Notes under the pieces: generated by a model
Told to the model about the DNA's origin: nothing
Databases searched by the model: none
The model's input: only the letters and a program-made list of their open reading frames with translations
Program-made: the position numbers and the translations under genes
Assembly: GCF_029784135.1 (NCBI RefSeq)
Contig: NC_073745.1
Coordinates: 315,136,787 to 315,200,786, forward strand
Length of the DNA: 64,000 nucleotides
Direction of reading: 5' to 3'
Origin: Toxorhynchites rutilus septentrionalis
Lineage: Eukaryota > Arthropoda > Insecta > Diptera > Culicidae
Shown: piece after piece, positions 54,111-64,000 of the stretch
How positions within the stretch are numbered: position 1 is the stretch's first letter
How the letters are laid out: each line of letters begins with the position of its first letter

Positions 54111-57100
54111 TTTTTTTATTTAAATCGTTTATTTTTACAGGCTCAGTTACATAGGTTTAAAGGAGCCGAACTCCTTACTGTATTGTTACTTGTATATATA
54201 CATTTTTCCTTAATTCTAATGTTAATAATATAGGAAACCGATTACTCGCGGTCGACTCGAGTTTAGAAGGGTGACATATTTTCTTCAGGAAAAGGAGGGG
54301 ATATGAGGATATGTTGACAATGATCACACTCACACTCTCAATCACACTCATCACACTCAATTCTTAAACCTATCTTATATCTAATATGTATTTACATTTC
54401 ATCTTATTCTTAAGAAGGGATCCGATCTCTCACAAAGAAAAAGGAAAAGGAAAAACTAAGGGTATAAGGACAATCACACACGAAGATCGATAGCTTTAAG
54501 GAATACATATATTTGGGACATGTAATCAAGGTCTAACCGAGCCAACACGTCTCTCACCGGCACCATGGGCTGCCTTCCTCGGGCCCGAAGGGTGTCTTCT
54601 AAATTCGATCTGGCGACAAGATACAGCTCGCACGACCAAACAACGTGCTCGATGTCGAGGTAACCTTGGCCACAAACACAAAGATTGTTGTCGGCAAGAT
54701 CAATACGAAAGAGTAGCGCATCTAACGAACAGTGATTGGACATGAGTCGGGAGAAGGTGCGAATAAAGTCCCGACTCAAGTCCAGACTTTTGAACCATGG
54801 TTTGAGGCTAACCTTAGGGATAATCGAGTGGAGCCACCGGCCCAATTCATCTTCGTTCCATTTGCGTTACCAGTTAACTATGGTATTTTTGCGGACTAAA
54901 GAATAAAATTCATTGAAGGCGATTTGACGCTGATTAATATCGCCTTCAATTGCACCTACCTTTGCTAATGAGTCAGCCCTCTCATTACCCGGAAATGAGC
55001 AATGTGAAGGGACCCAGACAAAGGTAATGACATAACAGCGTCTGGATAAAGCACTCAAAATTTCTCGTATTCTCTCAAGGAAATACGGCGAGTGCTTTTC
55101 CGGCCTCACTGAACGGATAGCTTCGACAGAGCTAAGACTATCCGTTACAATGTAATAGTGTTCAACAGGTCGTGAGGCGACGCTGTCCAGCGCCCAGTGT
55201 ATCGCTGCCAATTCAGCAATATACACTGAGCAAGGATTCTGAAGACTGTGGGAGGTGCTAAAAAATTCGTTGAACACTCCAAATCCTGTGGAATCATTCA
55301 TAGAGGACCCATCAGTAAAGTACATATTATCACAATTGATATCCCCATACTTTGCATCGAAGATCGTTGGAACGATCCTCGATCGAAGATAATCTGATGT
55401 TCCATGGATATCCTGCTTCATGGACAGATCAAAATGCACAGAGGAATTGATGTAGTCAGGAAAACAAACACGGTTGGGAATATACGAAGAAGGATCAACC
55501 TGCATGGAGATGAATTCATGATATGGACTCATGAACCCAGATTGAAAATTTAGCTCGATAAGCTGTTCAAAATTTCCGATCACCAATGGGTTCATAACCT
55601 TACACCGGATGAGGAACCGAAGAGATAATAAATTGAAGCGATCTTTTAGTGGGAGTACGTCTGCCAAAACCTCGAGACTCATGGTATGCGTTGAGGGCAT
55701 ACATCTCAGAGCAATACGGAGACAAAGATACTGAATTCGCTCGAGTTTAATGAAGTGTGTTTTGGCAGCTGATTGAAAACAGAAACTGCCGTACTCCATC
55801 ACTGAGAGAATAGTTGTTCTATACAACATTATAAGATCTTCTGGATGGGCTCCCCACCATGTGCCGGTAATTGTACGGAGAAAGTTTATTCTATGTTGGC
55901 ATTTTTTACTCAGATACCTAATATGGGCCCCCCAAGTGCATTTGGAGTCGAACCAGACCCCAAGATACTTGAATGACATAGCATGAGTGATCGGTTTACC
56001 CAAAAGTTGAAGCTTTGGTTTTGCTGGTTTATGCTTCCTAGAAAAAACCACCATCTCTGTTTTCTCCGTGGAGAATTCGATCCCTAGCCCAATGGCCCAG
56101 GTTGAAAAATTGTTCAATGTATCTTGTAAGGGTTCTTGCAGGTCGGATTCGTTTGATCCTACGACAGACACCACTCCATCATCTGCAAGTTGTCTTAGGC
56201 TGCAATTTTGTGTAAGGCAATTGTCAATGTCGCTTACTTAGAAGTTGTACAAAAGGGGGCTTAAACATGAGCCCTGGGGGAGGCCCATGTAAGAGACCCG
56301 ACTTACTGCCGAATCTCCGTGAGAAAAGTTCAAATGTTTCTCACAAAGCAAGTTATATAACATATTATTCAATAGAGGCGGCAGACCCCGAGAGTGTAAT
56401 TTGTCTGACAAAACCTCTATTGAAACAGAATCAAAGGCCCCCTTTATGTCCAAGAATACTGAAGCCATTTGTTTTTTCGGCGTAAGCCATTTGAATTTCT
56501 GAAGGAAGCAACGCAAGACAATCATTCGTCCCCTTGCCCCTGCGGAACCCATATTGTGTATCTGAGAGTAGGCCATTCGTTTCAACCCATCGATCAAGGC
56601 GAAACAAGATCATTTTCTCCAACAATTTCCGTATACAAGACAGCATTGCTATTGGGCGGTACGAATTGAAGTCGAACGCGGGTTTTCCGGGTTTTTGAAT
56701 AGCTATAACTCGTACTTGTCTCCAATCATCTGGAACTACATTATGCTCCAGAAATCGATTGAATAAATTCCACAAGCGATGTTTCGCCACATCAGGGAGG
56801 TTTTTCAACAAGTTGAACTTAATTCTATCCGTTCCCGGAGCCGAATTGTTACAATAAAGGAGAGCAAGAGAGAATTCTACCATCGAAAACCCGGAATCAA
56901 GATCGCACCTATCTTGTGGTATAACTCGAACAATTTTTTGCACGGGAGCGGAATCGGGACAAACCTTCCGTGCAAAATTCAAAATCCATCGATGTGAATA
57001 TTCTTCGCTTTCATTCGTTGAAGAGCGATTTCTCATGTTTCGAGCTACTTTCCATAATTTTTTCATTGACGTTTCTCGTGACAAACCTTCCACGAAATTT

Positions 57101-58432
57101 CGCCAATAAGCACGTTTTTTTCCTTTGATCAAGTTTTTAAATTGATTTTCAAGGTCCAAATACGACTGAAAATTTTCAATGGTTCCACGTTTCCGAAAAG
57201 CTTTGAATGCGTTCGATTTATCCTGATAAAGCTTGGAACATTGGCTATCCCACCATGGATTGGGAGGTCTTCGGCGAAGAGTGGAACCTGGGATGGGTTT
57301 CGTTTGAGCGCGAACCGCGCTGTCATAGATCAAACGAGAAAGGAAGTTATACTCCTCCAATGGAGGTAAACCATCTCTGGAATTGATGGCTAGAACAATC
57401 GCGTCCGCATATTTTTTCCAGTCAATGTGTCTTGTGAGGTCATATGCCATGTTTATAGATTCAGAAGAATTCGACCCAATGGTGATGGAAATTTTGATTG
57501 GCAAGTGATCACTACCGTTGGGGTCCTGGATTACATTCCACTTGCAATCTAACGATAGTGAATTCGAGCAAAGCGAGAGGTCAAGAGCACTTGGGTTTGC
57601 AGGAGGTTTAGGTACACGTGTTGTTTCCCCAGTGTTCAAAACGGTCATATTGAAGCTGTTACAAAGGTCATATATCAACGATGAACGATTGTCGTCGTAC
57701 TGTTCCCCCCAGGCAGTTCCGTGAGAGTTGAAGTCTCCCAAGATTAATCGTGGCTCAGGAAGGAGTGAGCACATGTCAACAAGTTGCTTGCGGCTAACCG
57801 CAGCTCTCGGAGGCCAATACAAGCTGACTATACAGAGGTGTTTGCCTCTGATGTTTGCATGACAAGCAACAGCTTCGATCCCTCCAATAGGTGGAAGGTC
57901 AATTCTAAAAAATGAGTGACACTTATTGATCCCCAATAGTACCCCTCCGTATCTGTCATCGCGGTCCAAACGTATAATATTAAAATCGTGGAAAGAGAGA
58001 TCATTTTGAGAAGAGAGCCAGGTTTCGGACAGAGCAAAAACATCACAATTGAGTTTATGAATTAGAAATTTGAATGTATCCAATTTAGGGATAAGACTAC
58101 GACAATTCCACTGTAAAACAGTGATATCTCCGACCTCTCTATTTAAATTAGACATCAAGAGAGATAATCATTGCAAGGAGGGGCCATGTTTGCATCAATT
58201 GCTGCAAAATTGTCTTTAGTACTGGAAGCATTGCGGTGACAATGGTTCTGATGGAGTCGGAAACATTAAAACACGTGAAGATTTGATCCACAAGGTCAGA
58301 CAACTTTATGAATCCCGATTGGGAAGTTGAACTGGACGGAAAAACAGGGACAGTTGGGGTTTTTGATGTCCCCTCGAGTGCTGGGTTGTTCGAAGGTGAA
58401 CTATTACCACGGAAGCCAGGAGGGACCTGAAG
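54111..58432 (-). mobile_element. I-clade LINE, nearly full ORF2, inserted in mariner
   Basis: A 4.3-kb minus-strand retrotransposon. It has a T-run (poly(A)) at 54109-54117, a 3' UTR to 54473, ORF2 at 54474-58155 and the tail of ORF1 at 58148-58432. Its 5' end is truncated within ORF1. The flanking TCCAAGCTTCTT at 58433-58444 and a shortened form (TCC-TTCTT) at 54105-54112 are the probable target duplication. Its UTR matches 3140-3486. Confidence 0.9.
54474..58155 (-). pseudogene. I-clade ORF2: endonuclease, reverse transcriptase, RNase H
   Basis: Starts MSNLNREVGDITVLQWNCRS at 58155. The APE endonuclease has WNCRS (Asn), ALSETWLS (Glu), LILGDFNSHGTAWG (Asp/Asn) and NGSDHLPI (His). The RT follows: RVIAIQKPGKPAFDFNSYRP, GFRRGKGTNDCLALL, ASVFLDIKGAFDSVS (motif A), GLPQGSCLSPLLYNF (motif B), LADDGVVSVV (motif C, Tyr to Leu). 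RNase H has FTDGSSMNDS, YIAELAAIHWAL, IVTDSLSSVEAI and NERADSLAK, so all four acidic residues remain. The C-terminal tail CVCGQGYLDIEHVVWSC ends LRV. Defects: one frameshift near 56475, a stop at 56238-56240 and a stop (NWQRKW to NW-stop) at 54867-54869. With three lesions in about 1220 codons, it is a recently inactivated copy. Confidence 0.93.
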
Positions 58433-58756
58433 TCCAAGCTTCTTCAAATGGTTAATAACGGTTTGATGACTTATCCCCAGCTCTTGGCCGATGCTACGGC
58501 TGCTACTATGCCGGTCTTTCTCGGCTAATTCAGCGACTTTGTCGCAATTTTCGACGACAGGCCTTCCGGAGCGTGGCGCATCTTCGACGACCTCTACACC
58601 AGAACGAAAACGTTGAAACCATCGTTGTGCGGTGGAAATGGAAACTGTATCGGGTCCATAAACTGCACAACATTTATTGGCAGCTTGAGATGCATTTTTG
58701 CGTTTGTCATAGTAGTACTGTAAAATATGTCGGATTTTCTCTTTATTTTGCTCCAT
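58148..58756 (-). CDS. In-frame fusion of mariner DNA-binding domain with LINE ORF1 tail
   Basis: An open frame of 202 codons. Residues 1-108 (58756-58433) are the mariner N-terminus: MEQNKEKIRHILQYYYDKRK, VSISTAQRWFQRFRSG (first HTH), EDAPRSGRPV (the AT-hook-like GRP linker) and RSIGQELGISHQTVINHLKK (second HTH). From 58432 the frame runs without a break into the LINE's ORF1 C-terminus: PGFRGNSSPSNNPALEGTSK, a Pro/Ser-rich stretch, and a hydrophobic/helical end TIVTAMLPVLKTILQQL to the stop at 58148. That stop overlaps the ORF2 start by 8 bp. The junction is a by-product of insertion, and there is no evidence that it is expressed. A longer upstream non-ATG extension was rejected. Confidence 0.8.
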   Translation of the reverse strand: MEQNKEKIRHILQYYYDKRKNASQAANKCCAVYGPDTVSISTAQRWFQRFRSGVEVVEDAPRSGRPVVENCDKVAELAEKDRHSSSRSIGQELGISHQTVINHLKKLGLQVPPGFRGNSSPSNNPALEGTSKTPTVPVFPSSSTSQSGFIKLSDLVDQIFTCFNVSDSIRTIVTAMLPVLKTILQQLMQTWPLLAMIISLDV

Positions 58757-58941
58757 ATTTGCGACACTATAACTCACGAACGACTTAACCAAACAAAACA
58801 CTGTCAAGGACTATATTATAGCGCGCAAAAATACCTTTCCAACAAGCTATAGTATGAATCGATACAATGAATACAACTAGAATTACGCGCTTACAACGAC
58901 ACCTCGCGGAAATACCGCAGGACTTTTTCGACAGCCTAATA

Positions 58942-59099
58942 TATATTTGTTTACCGATCCCGATCCCGTTTACCGATGTTATGTGTTACACTGACATTCA
59001 TTAATAATTTTCAGTTAGACAGTTGAACTTCCTGTCAGAAGGTAATTTTGTTTATTTTTGTTCGTTTCAAATAGTTTGACGGTTATTAGTGCCCTATTT
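58942..59099. other. No gene recognised
   Basis: Short flank between mariner and hAT fragment; CCGATCCCGATCCCG lies near 58957. Confidence 0.4.
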
Positions 59100-59520
59100 G
59101 GAGTTTCAAAAAAAGTTTAAGCTACTTAGCCTTTTCCACCCCAAAGCGAAAAAAAACAGGAAGGATTCTTTTATGTGGTCATTTCCATTTTCAATTTTGA
59201 CGTATTGAACAATTTCAGACATTTGATCATCGTGCGATGCATCAAAAGTGCGGTCGAACATAATCCCATAATATTTCGATGATTTAATAATCGAAATTAT
59301 TTTCTCCTTTAAATGGCCCGCCAGTATCTCGTTTGAACTCGTTTGTATCTCGGGAGAGAGAGATATGATACATGTTTTCGACCGCAATATCATTATATGC
59401 TCCTTTAGAACTGGGTCGTACTTAGTTAGCAGTTCTACTAGTTCTAGAAAATTTCCCCTGTTTAACGAAGATTCATCCTCCTTGTGTCCTCGAAAAGTAA
59501 GGCTTGCTTTGCAAGGACCG
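59100..59520 (-). pseudogene. hAT (ZMYM1/DUF4371-like) transposase N-terminal relic
   Basis: The minus strand reads LTFRGHKEDESSLNRGNFLE, LVELLTKYDPVLKEHIM, EILAGHLKEKIISIIKSSKY, YGIMFDRTFDASHDDQMSEI, VQYVKIENGNDHIKESFLFF, then a frameshift and stop. RGH(R/K)EDESSLNRGNFLEL is a hallmark of ZMYM1-like hAT transposases. Only about 135 residues remain, from the region that leads into the RNase H-like core. It may have been one element with 50830-51730, now separated by the mariner, or a separate copy. Confidence 0.8.
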
Positions 59521-59621
59521 GGTTTCGGACCTACATAAGCACCCCATTGAGACCCCCCCTCCCCTACACTACGCCGCTGTTGTGGATGAAACCGACACCA
59601 TCTGACTTTTCCAGTTAAAAG

Positions 59622-59850
59622 CTTTTTGACATAGGACTATGTCTTTGATTTCTATATAGGGAAGTAACTCTACGAAAAATGTTAAGTTTTATTAAGAGTT
59701 TTTAAACGCATATTACTCAAAATGGTTATTGCGACATATGTTGTGTTATATTAGCCATTAGACAGGAAATTTATCCACATTTTTTTTTGCTTGAAAAATG
59801 AACAGTGAATATTGTAAAAAAGTTAACATTTTGACGATTTAATTGGGTAT
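59622..59850 (+). repeat. GACRTAGGACTAYGTC repeat, copy B
   Basis: TTTTGACATAGGACTATGTC, TTTGATTTCTATATAGGG, TCTACGAAAAATGTTAAG and CCATTAGACAGGAAATTTAT follow the same order as copy A at 51925-52150. It lies immediately beyond a hAT fragment, as does copy A. Confidence 0.7.
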
Positions 59851-61103
59851 GTTTTCTTTCGATTGCACTATCCACTCGCTTCCTCCACGACCCAACGAGC
59901 AATCTTTTTGCCTAAATTCGGGAGTTAGCTCATAATGTGAGTTGATGCGTAAAATGAATTATTCTCCATTTACCGATAATAGGCATTAATTTTATATTAT
60001 ATTGTACGTTGTCCAATCAATTTGTGCTCAATTCATGTTTTTATTGTGTAGGTCACAATTGACCTAACAATTTGTATAATTGTGGTCCAGGATGTCATAA
60101 TATCGAGTATGTTGATGCGTTATGTGAAAATGCAATAAATGAATTTAAATGGCTGCCACGTAAATCAGATTATGATAGCTTGAGTAGTTGCAATCTTACA
60201 GGGCTATAAAGTTATTACAAACAATGTTCTGGACAACGTGGTAACGAAGAAGATAATGTGATTTTTATCTATAATATGCTTTTGTAGTCATAGATTGATT
60301 TGACTCAGGATTATATTTATGTAGGTCTTAACTATTTAGACTTGTGTTTAAGAATGATACATGATGACTCTTTGTCGTCTTCTGCATGATTGAATATACA
60401 GAAAAAAGGGTAGTAATGGCTTTAATGATATTTTTGGGTACATTTCTGAACAGAATGCGGTACCGAATTCTACCACGTTATGTCATCTAACCCGTTTAAA
60501 AGATACAAGTACATACAGGAAACGGTTTTTCCAGGACATCCATTTGATATATCAAAAGAGAAAAAAATACAGATTTTGAACAATGAAAAACTCAATTTAA
60601 ATGCGATTACTACACATTATCACAGTCCTATGTGAGGATCCCGTTCGTTCCCCCTAGGCTCAGACCCATCAACTTTTTTTCGTAAATTTTCAGATGCCCT
60701 TGTACACACTTGGCTTTTTTTACATTTTGAGTCACCATATAGCTGCTGAAACTGCGTTTCTATCAAAACAAACAACAAAACAAAAACGACAACAACTGGC
60801 TGTTTAGTTTTCCACGAACCAAAATGATGATGAACTATTATAGGAAGGGCATGGCCGGGTAAGAAAGATAAAAAAAGCCCCCAAACCGAATCATCATTAA
60901 CTAATATGAAATTTTGGCTATTTTTCGAACCCCTATGTGATTCACCTTAGGTTCTATGGTGAAAAACGAACTTTTCAATTTCTTGCATTCTGAATACCTT
61001 CGAGATGAAAATATTAAAAAAAAAATTATAGTGCATCATATTGTGGTGTATCGAAAAATATTACCAAAAAAAATTCAAGCACCAAAAAAAATCTTGAAAT
61101 TTT
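59851..61103. other. Mostly unassigned; one eroded I-clade tail
   Basis: At about 60010-60130 the plus strand reads SNQFVLNSCFY and NLYNCGPGCHNIEYVDALCE, apparently a very old copy of the I-clade C-terminal Cys/His cluster. Nothing else was recognised; T-rich stretches are near 60660-60730. Confidence 0.35.
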
Positions 61104-61799
61104 GAAAAACATTTCTCGCGTAACTTTTGAAAAGGTCCTATGTAACAAATGTAAACAAATCGAGTTAATGGATGCACGCTATTAGTTTTCAATCATTGAA
61201 TGTATTACAAAAACAATCGTTCACGTATCTATCTTCTTCATCTTTTTGTCGCCGATACAAAAAATATCCAATGTACAGATTCTAATTTTAGGCACCCGGC
61301 TGTTACTTCGGCCGCCACTTTCCTCCGACGGCCGAAACGTCCGAAGTAACAAAGCAGTCAATACAACTCGCAGTCGTACTTCGGTCGTTTTGGAATTTGT
61401 TTCTTACAGGTGTTGTTATCGATTTCAGTGCAATTCAACGAGTGAAAACAATAATAATCAGTCTTTAGAACGAAATGCTGATATTTGGATTGTTGTTTAT
61501 TAGTTAGTTTCAAATTTTTATAGTGCAACGTAATATGTCCAATGTGCAAACGCGGGCAGTCAAAACGTCCAATGTAACATTTTTCGCTCCGAGGCTTCAA
61601 CTTTAATCTCAAATCACGGAACAATAGTTACAATTGGTTTTACGGAGTTATTCTTGACAGCTAGTGGCGAAAGCAGCGATAAAGAATAATAGCTTTTAAG
61701 ACAATTCGCGAAATAATGTTCGGGTCTTCAACTCCGTTTTTCTCGAGTTGACGAAAATGTTACATTGAACCTTTTCAAAAGTTACGCGAGATTTGTTTA
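61104..61799. mobile_element. Inverted-repeat element of unknown family with GTCCAATGTAACA motifs
   Basis: The left end, read from 61115, is TCTCGCGTAACTTTTGAAAA, then GGTCCTATGTAACA. The right end, on the minus strand from about 61795, is TCTCGCGTAACTTTTGAAAA, then GGTTCAATGTAACA. That makes about 36 bp of inverted repeat, nearly identical. The interior carries further relatives of the motif: ATCCAATGTACAG (61267), CGTCCGAAGTAACA (61338), TGTCCAATGTGCAAA (61537) and CGTCCAATGTAACA (61567), plus a hairpin GTTACTTCGG/CCGAAGTAAC at 61304-61351. No transposase and no clear target duplication were found. Confidence 0.7.
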
Positions 61800-62590
61800 G
61801 ATTATTCTTATTCGAATGTATGTGTTTTTGATGAATGATTTTTTATAATGCTAGAGCATTGTGTGGTTCAACTTTTTAATGATTTGAAATTTAGGATTTT
61901 TTGAATTAAGTTTCGAGACCCAATACTGCTTTGAAATATGTTCGCACGTGATTTTTTATTATATGTGATTTTTTTCCAAAATATTTCGAGGGTTGACCGT
62001 ATTCTTTCCTATCTTTCACCGTCTGCATTGTTTTTTAATATTCATGAAATCGACGATTTTATTGTGTTCGTGGATTTAAATTGATAAGACTAGACATACC
62101 GACATCTGATCTATTTGTAGAATTATCCGATTTCGTATTTTTTGGTATTGTTCTGGTTTAAAATTCTTATTTCTAATTGCGATGCAATCCGTTCATTTTG
62201 ACATCCTTTTCAAATGTTCAGCAAAAGAATTTTTATTTTTATTTTAAATATATATACTTTATTTCCAGTGAGAAAATTCCTCGTGATTTTTGTCGGTTTT
62301 TGCGGATAGTGTGCAACAGCCATTCCATGCCAAACCGATATAGTGGTTCTCAGATTTTCGTGAATCTACCACATGATTTGTTCTCTATCGCAAAATATTA
62401 GACCCGTATTTTTTTATATTAAGCTGCCCATTTCCATTTTAGGGTGCAGGAAAAATCAACTTTTTCCCTTTTTCAAAAATTCATGACTTTTGAACTACTG
62501 AACCGATTCAGATGACTGACATATCAAATTGAGGCTTATCACTTTAAAAGAAAATTACACTAGCGAAAAAAAAATGTTGTTTTCGTAATA
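61800..62590. other. No gene recognised
   Basis: Very AT-rich. The stretch at 62430-62570 repeats the sequence at 28250-28400 (CTTTTGAACTACTGAACCGA). Confidence 0.4.
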
Positions 62591-62676
62591 TTTTTTTTAT
62601 CAATTCGTTTATTTTTACAGGCTCAGTTACATAGGTTTTAAGGAGCCGAATTCTTAACTATATTTTTATAACTATA
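62591..62676 (-). mobile_element. 3' terminal scrap of I-clade LINE
   Basis: T-run, then CGTTTATTTTTACAGGCTCA, GTTACATAGGTTTTAAGGAG and CCGAATTC match the 3' end of the LINE at 54111-58432. It is cut off at the start of a TAGCTGACCC repeat. Confidence 0.8.
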
Positions 62677-62677
62677 C

Positions 62678-62730
62678 TAGCTGACCCAGCAAACGTTGTT
62701 CGGCCATAAAAATTATTTGTTGTGAATATA
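62678..62730 (+). repeat. Head fragment of TAGCTGACCC repeat
   Basis: TAGCTGACCCAGCAAACGTT opens as at 11071 and 25360, but no unit array or CAGA tail follows. Confidence 0.65.
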
Positions 62731-64000
62731 TTGGTTGTTAAATAAAAAACAACTAATGTATTGTAAGTGTGTTTAAATGTTTTAACGATCTACACATACG
62801 TGAAAGCTCGTGACTATTGTGTTCATACTTGTGTTTGACACACCGAGGAATAGAGCGATTATTACCGACAAAAATTAAAAAACACAATTCGATGTATTTC
62901 ATAAACGAATCCGACATGTATGTTCTTTTGAGCACAGAGCAGATCCAAATTTAATTACTATAATTTTTGTTTCAAAAGCGTATATCATAACAATTTACGC
63001 TTCACAGAAATGGAGCTCAATGAGGGCTATACCGCATTGCGTTTCAAGGTTGCACAATCCGTCGAAGTCGAACAGATGACAGAATGCGATATTGCTATCG
63101 AGTCGGATAATCTGACTCGATCGGATTTCAGAATACGGATGAGTAGTTGATCAATAGACGTATCGGGATTCTTTGAAGAAATTATACTATCGATTTCCTC
63201 AGGGCGTATTTTGTTGACTATTTAAATTAAAAATGTGCATATGATGTAATCCTCGCTTTTGCTATCCAATCGAATACTTCCAGCAAGGTGTGGGACCGAA
63301 CAAGTATGATGTTGTAATGAAACTCACTCTACATTTCATTCATTTTTTGTCTGAACACACGTGCTGTAGTTTCATGACAATGCATGCGTTTAGGCCTGGC
63401 AATAGCAAAGGCTGTACCGGCGTTGCTCATGATAGCGTCTATCGTTCGCAAGTAATTGTACGTTGAGATGGTGAACGTTAGGAACATTAGAAACGTTAGT
63501 ACCATTGAAGAAGAAGATGGAGAGCGTCGTTTGAACGGTGTATGTCAACGATAAACTCCAGATTATTGTTTCTTTTTCGAATTACAATTTCTCGCATCAC
63601 TGTGCTGTCGCTACCATGACTCGAGCAATGTTTTAAACAACATGCACATTGAATCTATACATGTATTCTCCAGTTGTTTTATTATAACTGATGACAATGA
63701 CGTGATTGTTACCTTGCAATCCGAGCATGTGTGATATGAAAAATTTCCATAATTCATTATGTTTATTGAAAAAGTCTTCCAGCTTCCGCCGAATTAAGGT
63801 TATTGGTACATGTGTGGATGAAAGTTCGATGAAGCCATCTGTAGCCATCTGTCGTTTAACAAGGTGAATAAATTCGTTCGCTTCGGAACACGAACAACGG
63901 GTAATTTATTTGTATATTATTTATACGAAAATACTGAAATCGCGATTAAAAATAAGAGGTAGGGGTGAACCTTTGAGGTTATATGTATGCCATTTTGTGC
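62731..64000. other. No gene recognised; SINE tail at 63455-63525
   Basis: GTACGTTGAGATGGTGAACG, then AAACGTTAGTACCATTGAAG and AAGAAG (63455-63525), is a Feilai-like SINE tail. The minus-strand ORF 63633-63848 (MATDGFIELSSTH...) is preceded by an acceptor-like ACGACAG and could be an exon, but no domain was recognised. Confidence 0.4.

Larger units (their letters stand above)
53332..58939 (-). mobile_element. Mariner (D34D), complete ends, split by an I-clade LINE
   Basis: Ends TTAGGCTGTCAAAAAAGTCC (left) and, on the minus strand, TTAGGCTGTCGAAAAAGTCC (right), both continuing TGCGGTATTT, with TA at 53330-53331 and 58940-58941. Removing the 4.3-kb LINE and one target copy leaves about 1.27 kb, the usual mariner length, so both halves belong to one element. 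Confidence 0.93.

Noticed and set aside
58756..58807. Longer start for the mariner-ORF1 fusion (219 residues)
   Set aside because: It relies on a non-ATG codon; the family start MEQNKEK lies at 58756.
63633..63848. 71-residue minus-strand ORF preceded by an acceptor-like sequence
   Set aside because: Could be an exon, but no domain and no partner exon was seen; left as unassigned.

Overview
The window looks like nuclear DNA of a culicine mosquito, in an Aedes-type genome. The evidence is an AT-rich sequence, one insect c-type lysozyme gene with a short intron, a Feilai-like tRNA-derived SINE, I-clade and CR1/L2-like LINE copies, DD37E and D34D Tc1/mariner elements, a PIF/Harbinger element, hAT and piggyBac-like MITEs, and recurrent mosquito repeats with a TAGCTGACCC head and a CAGACAGA tail. 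The species cannot be fixed from the sequence alone.

Only one convincing host gene is present. It is a two-exon c-type lysozyme on the minus strand at 47136-47647, with a poly(A) signal downstream and plausible core-promoter motifs upstream. It keeps the signal peptide, all eight cysteines and the catalytic Glu, but the catalytic Asp is Ser. It is therefore probably a non-muramidase lysozyme-like protein. The promoter-distal side carries a recent 204-bp tandem duplication.

Almost everything else is transposable-element debris, and much of it is nested with readable target-site duplications (TSDs). 1-13.5 kb: the N-terminal half of a DD37E transposase leaving the left edge, a Tc1 relic, a 5'-truncated I-clade LINE with a 14-bp TSD, a hAT-like element inside a pogo-like one, a TA-flanked MITE split by a SINE, and a mariner split by a TAGCTGACCC repeat. 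13.5-28 kb: mariner and DD37E relics, MITEs, an internally deleted mariner inside a SINE, and a second TAGCTGACCC repeat expanded to six 140-bp units. 28-40 kb: a fold-back mariner hosting a Harbinger element with a MADF-like gene, a hAT MITE, a mariner split by a DD37E element, and a decayed CR1/L2-like LINE.

41-45 kb: a four-element nest in which a TA-MITE was hit by a LINE, and that LINE was hit separately by a SINE and an I-clade LINE, each with its TSD. 49-64 kb: a pogo-like remnant, hAT transposase pieces and a near-complete mariner (53332-58939). A 4.3-kb I-clade LINE with EN, RT and RNase H domains sits inside that mariner and creates an in-frame mariner-ORF1 fusion. Inverted-repeat elements of unclear family follow.

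No tRNA or rRNA gene, CRISPR array or viral integration was recognised. The long remaining stretches hold only short ORFs without recognisable domains.
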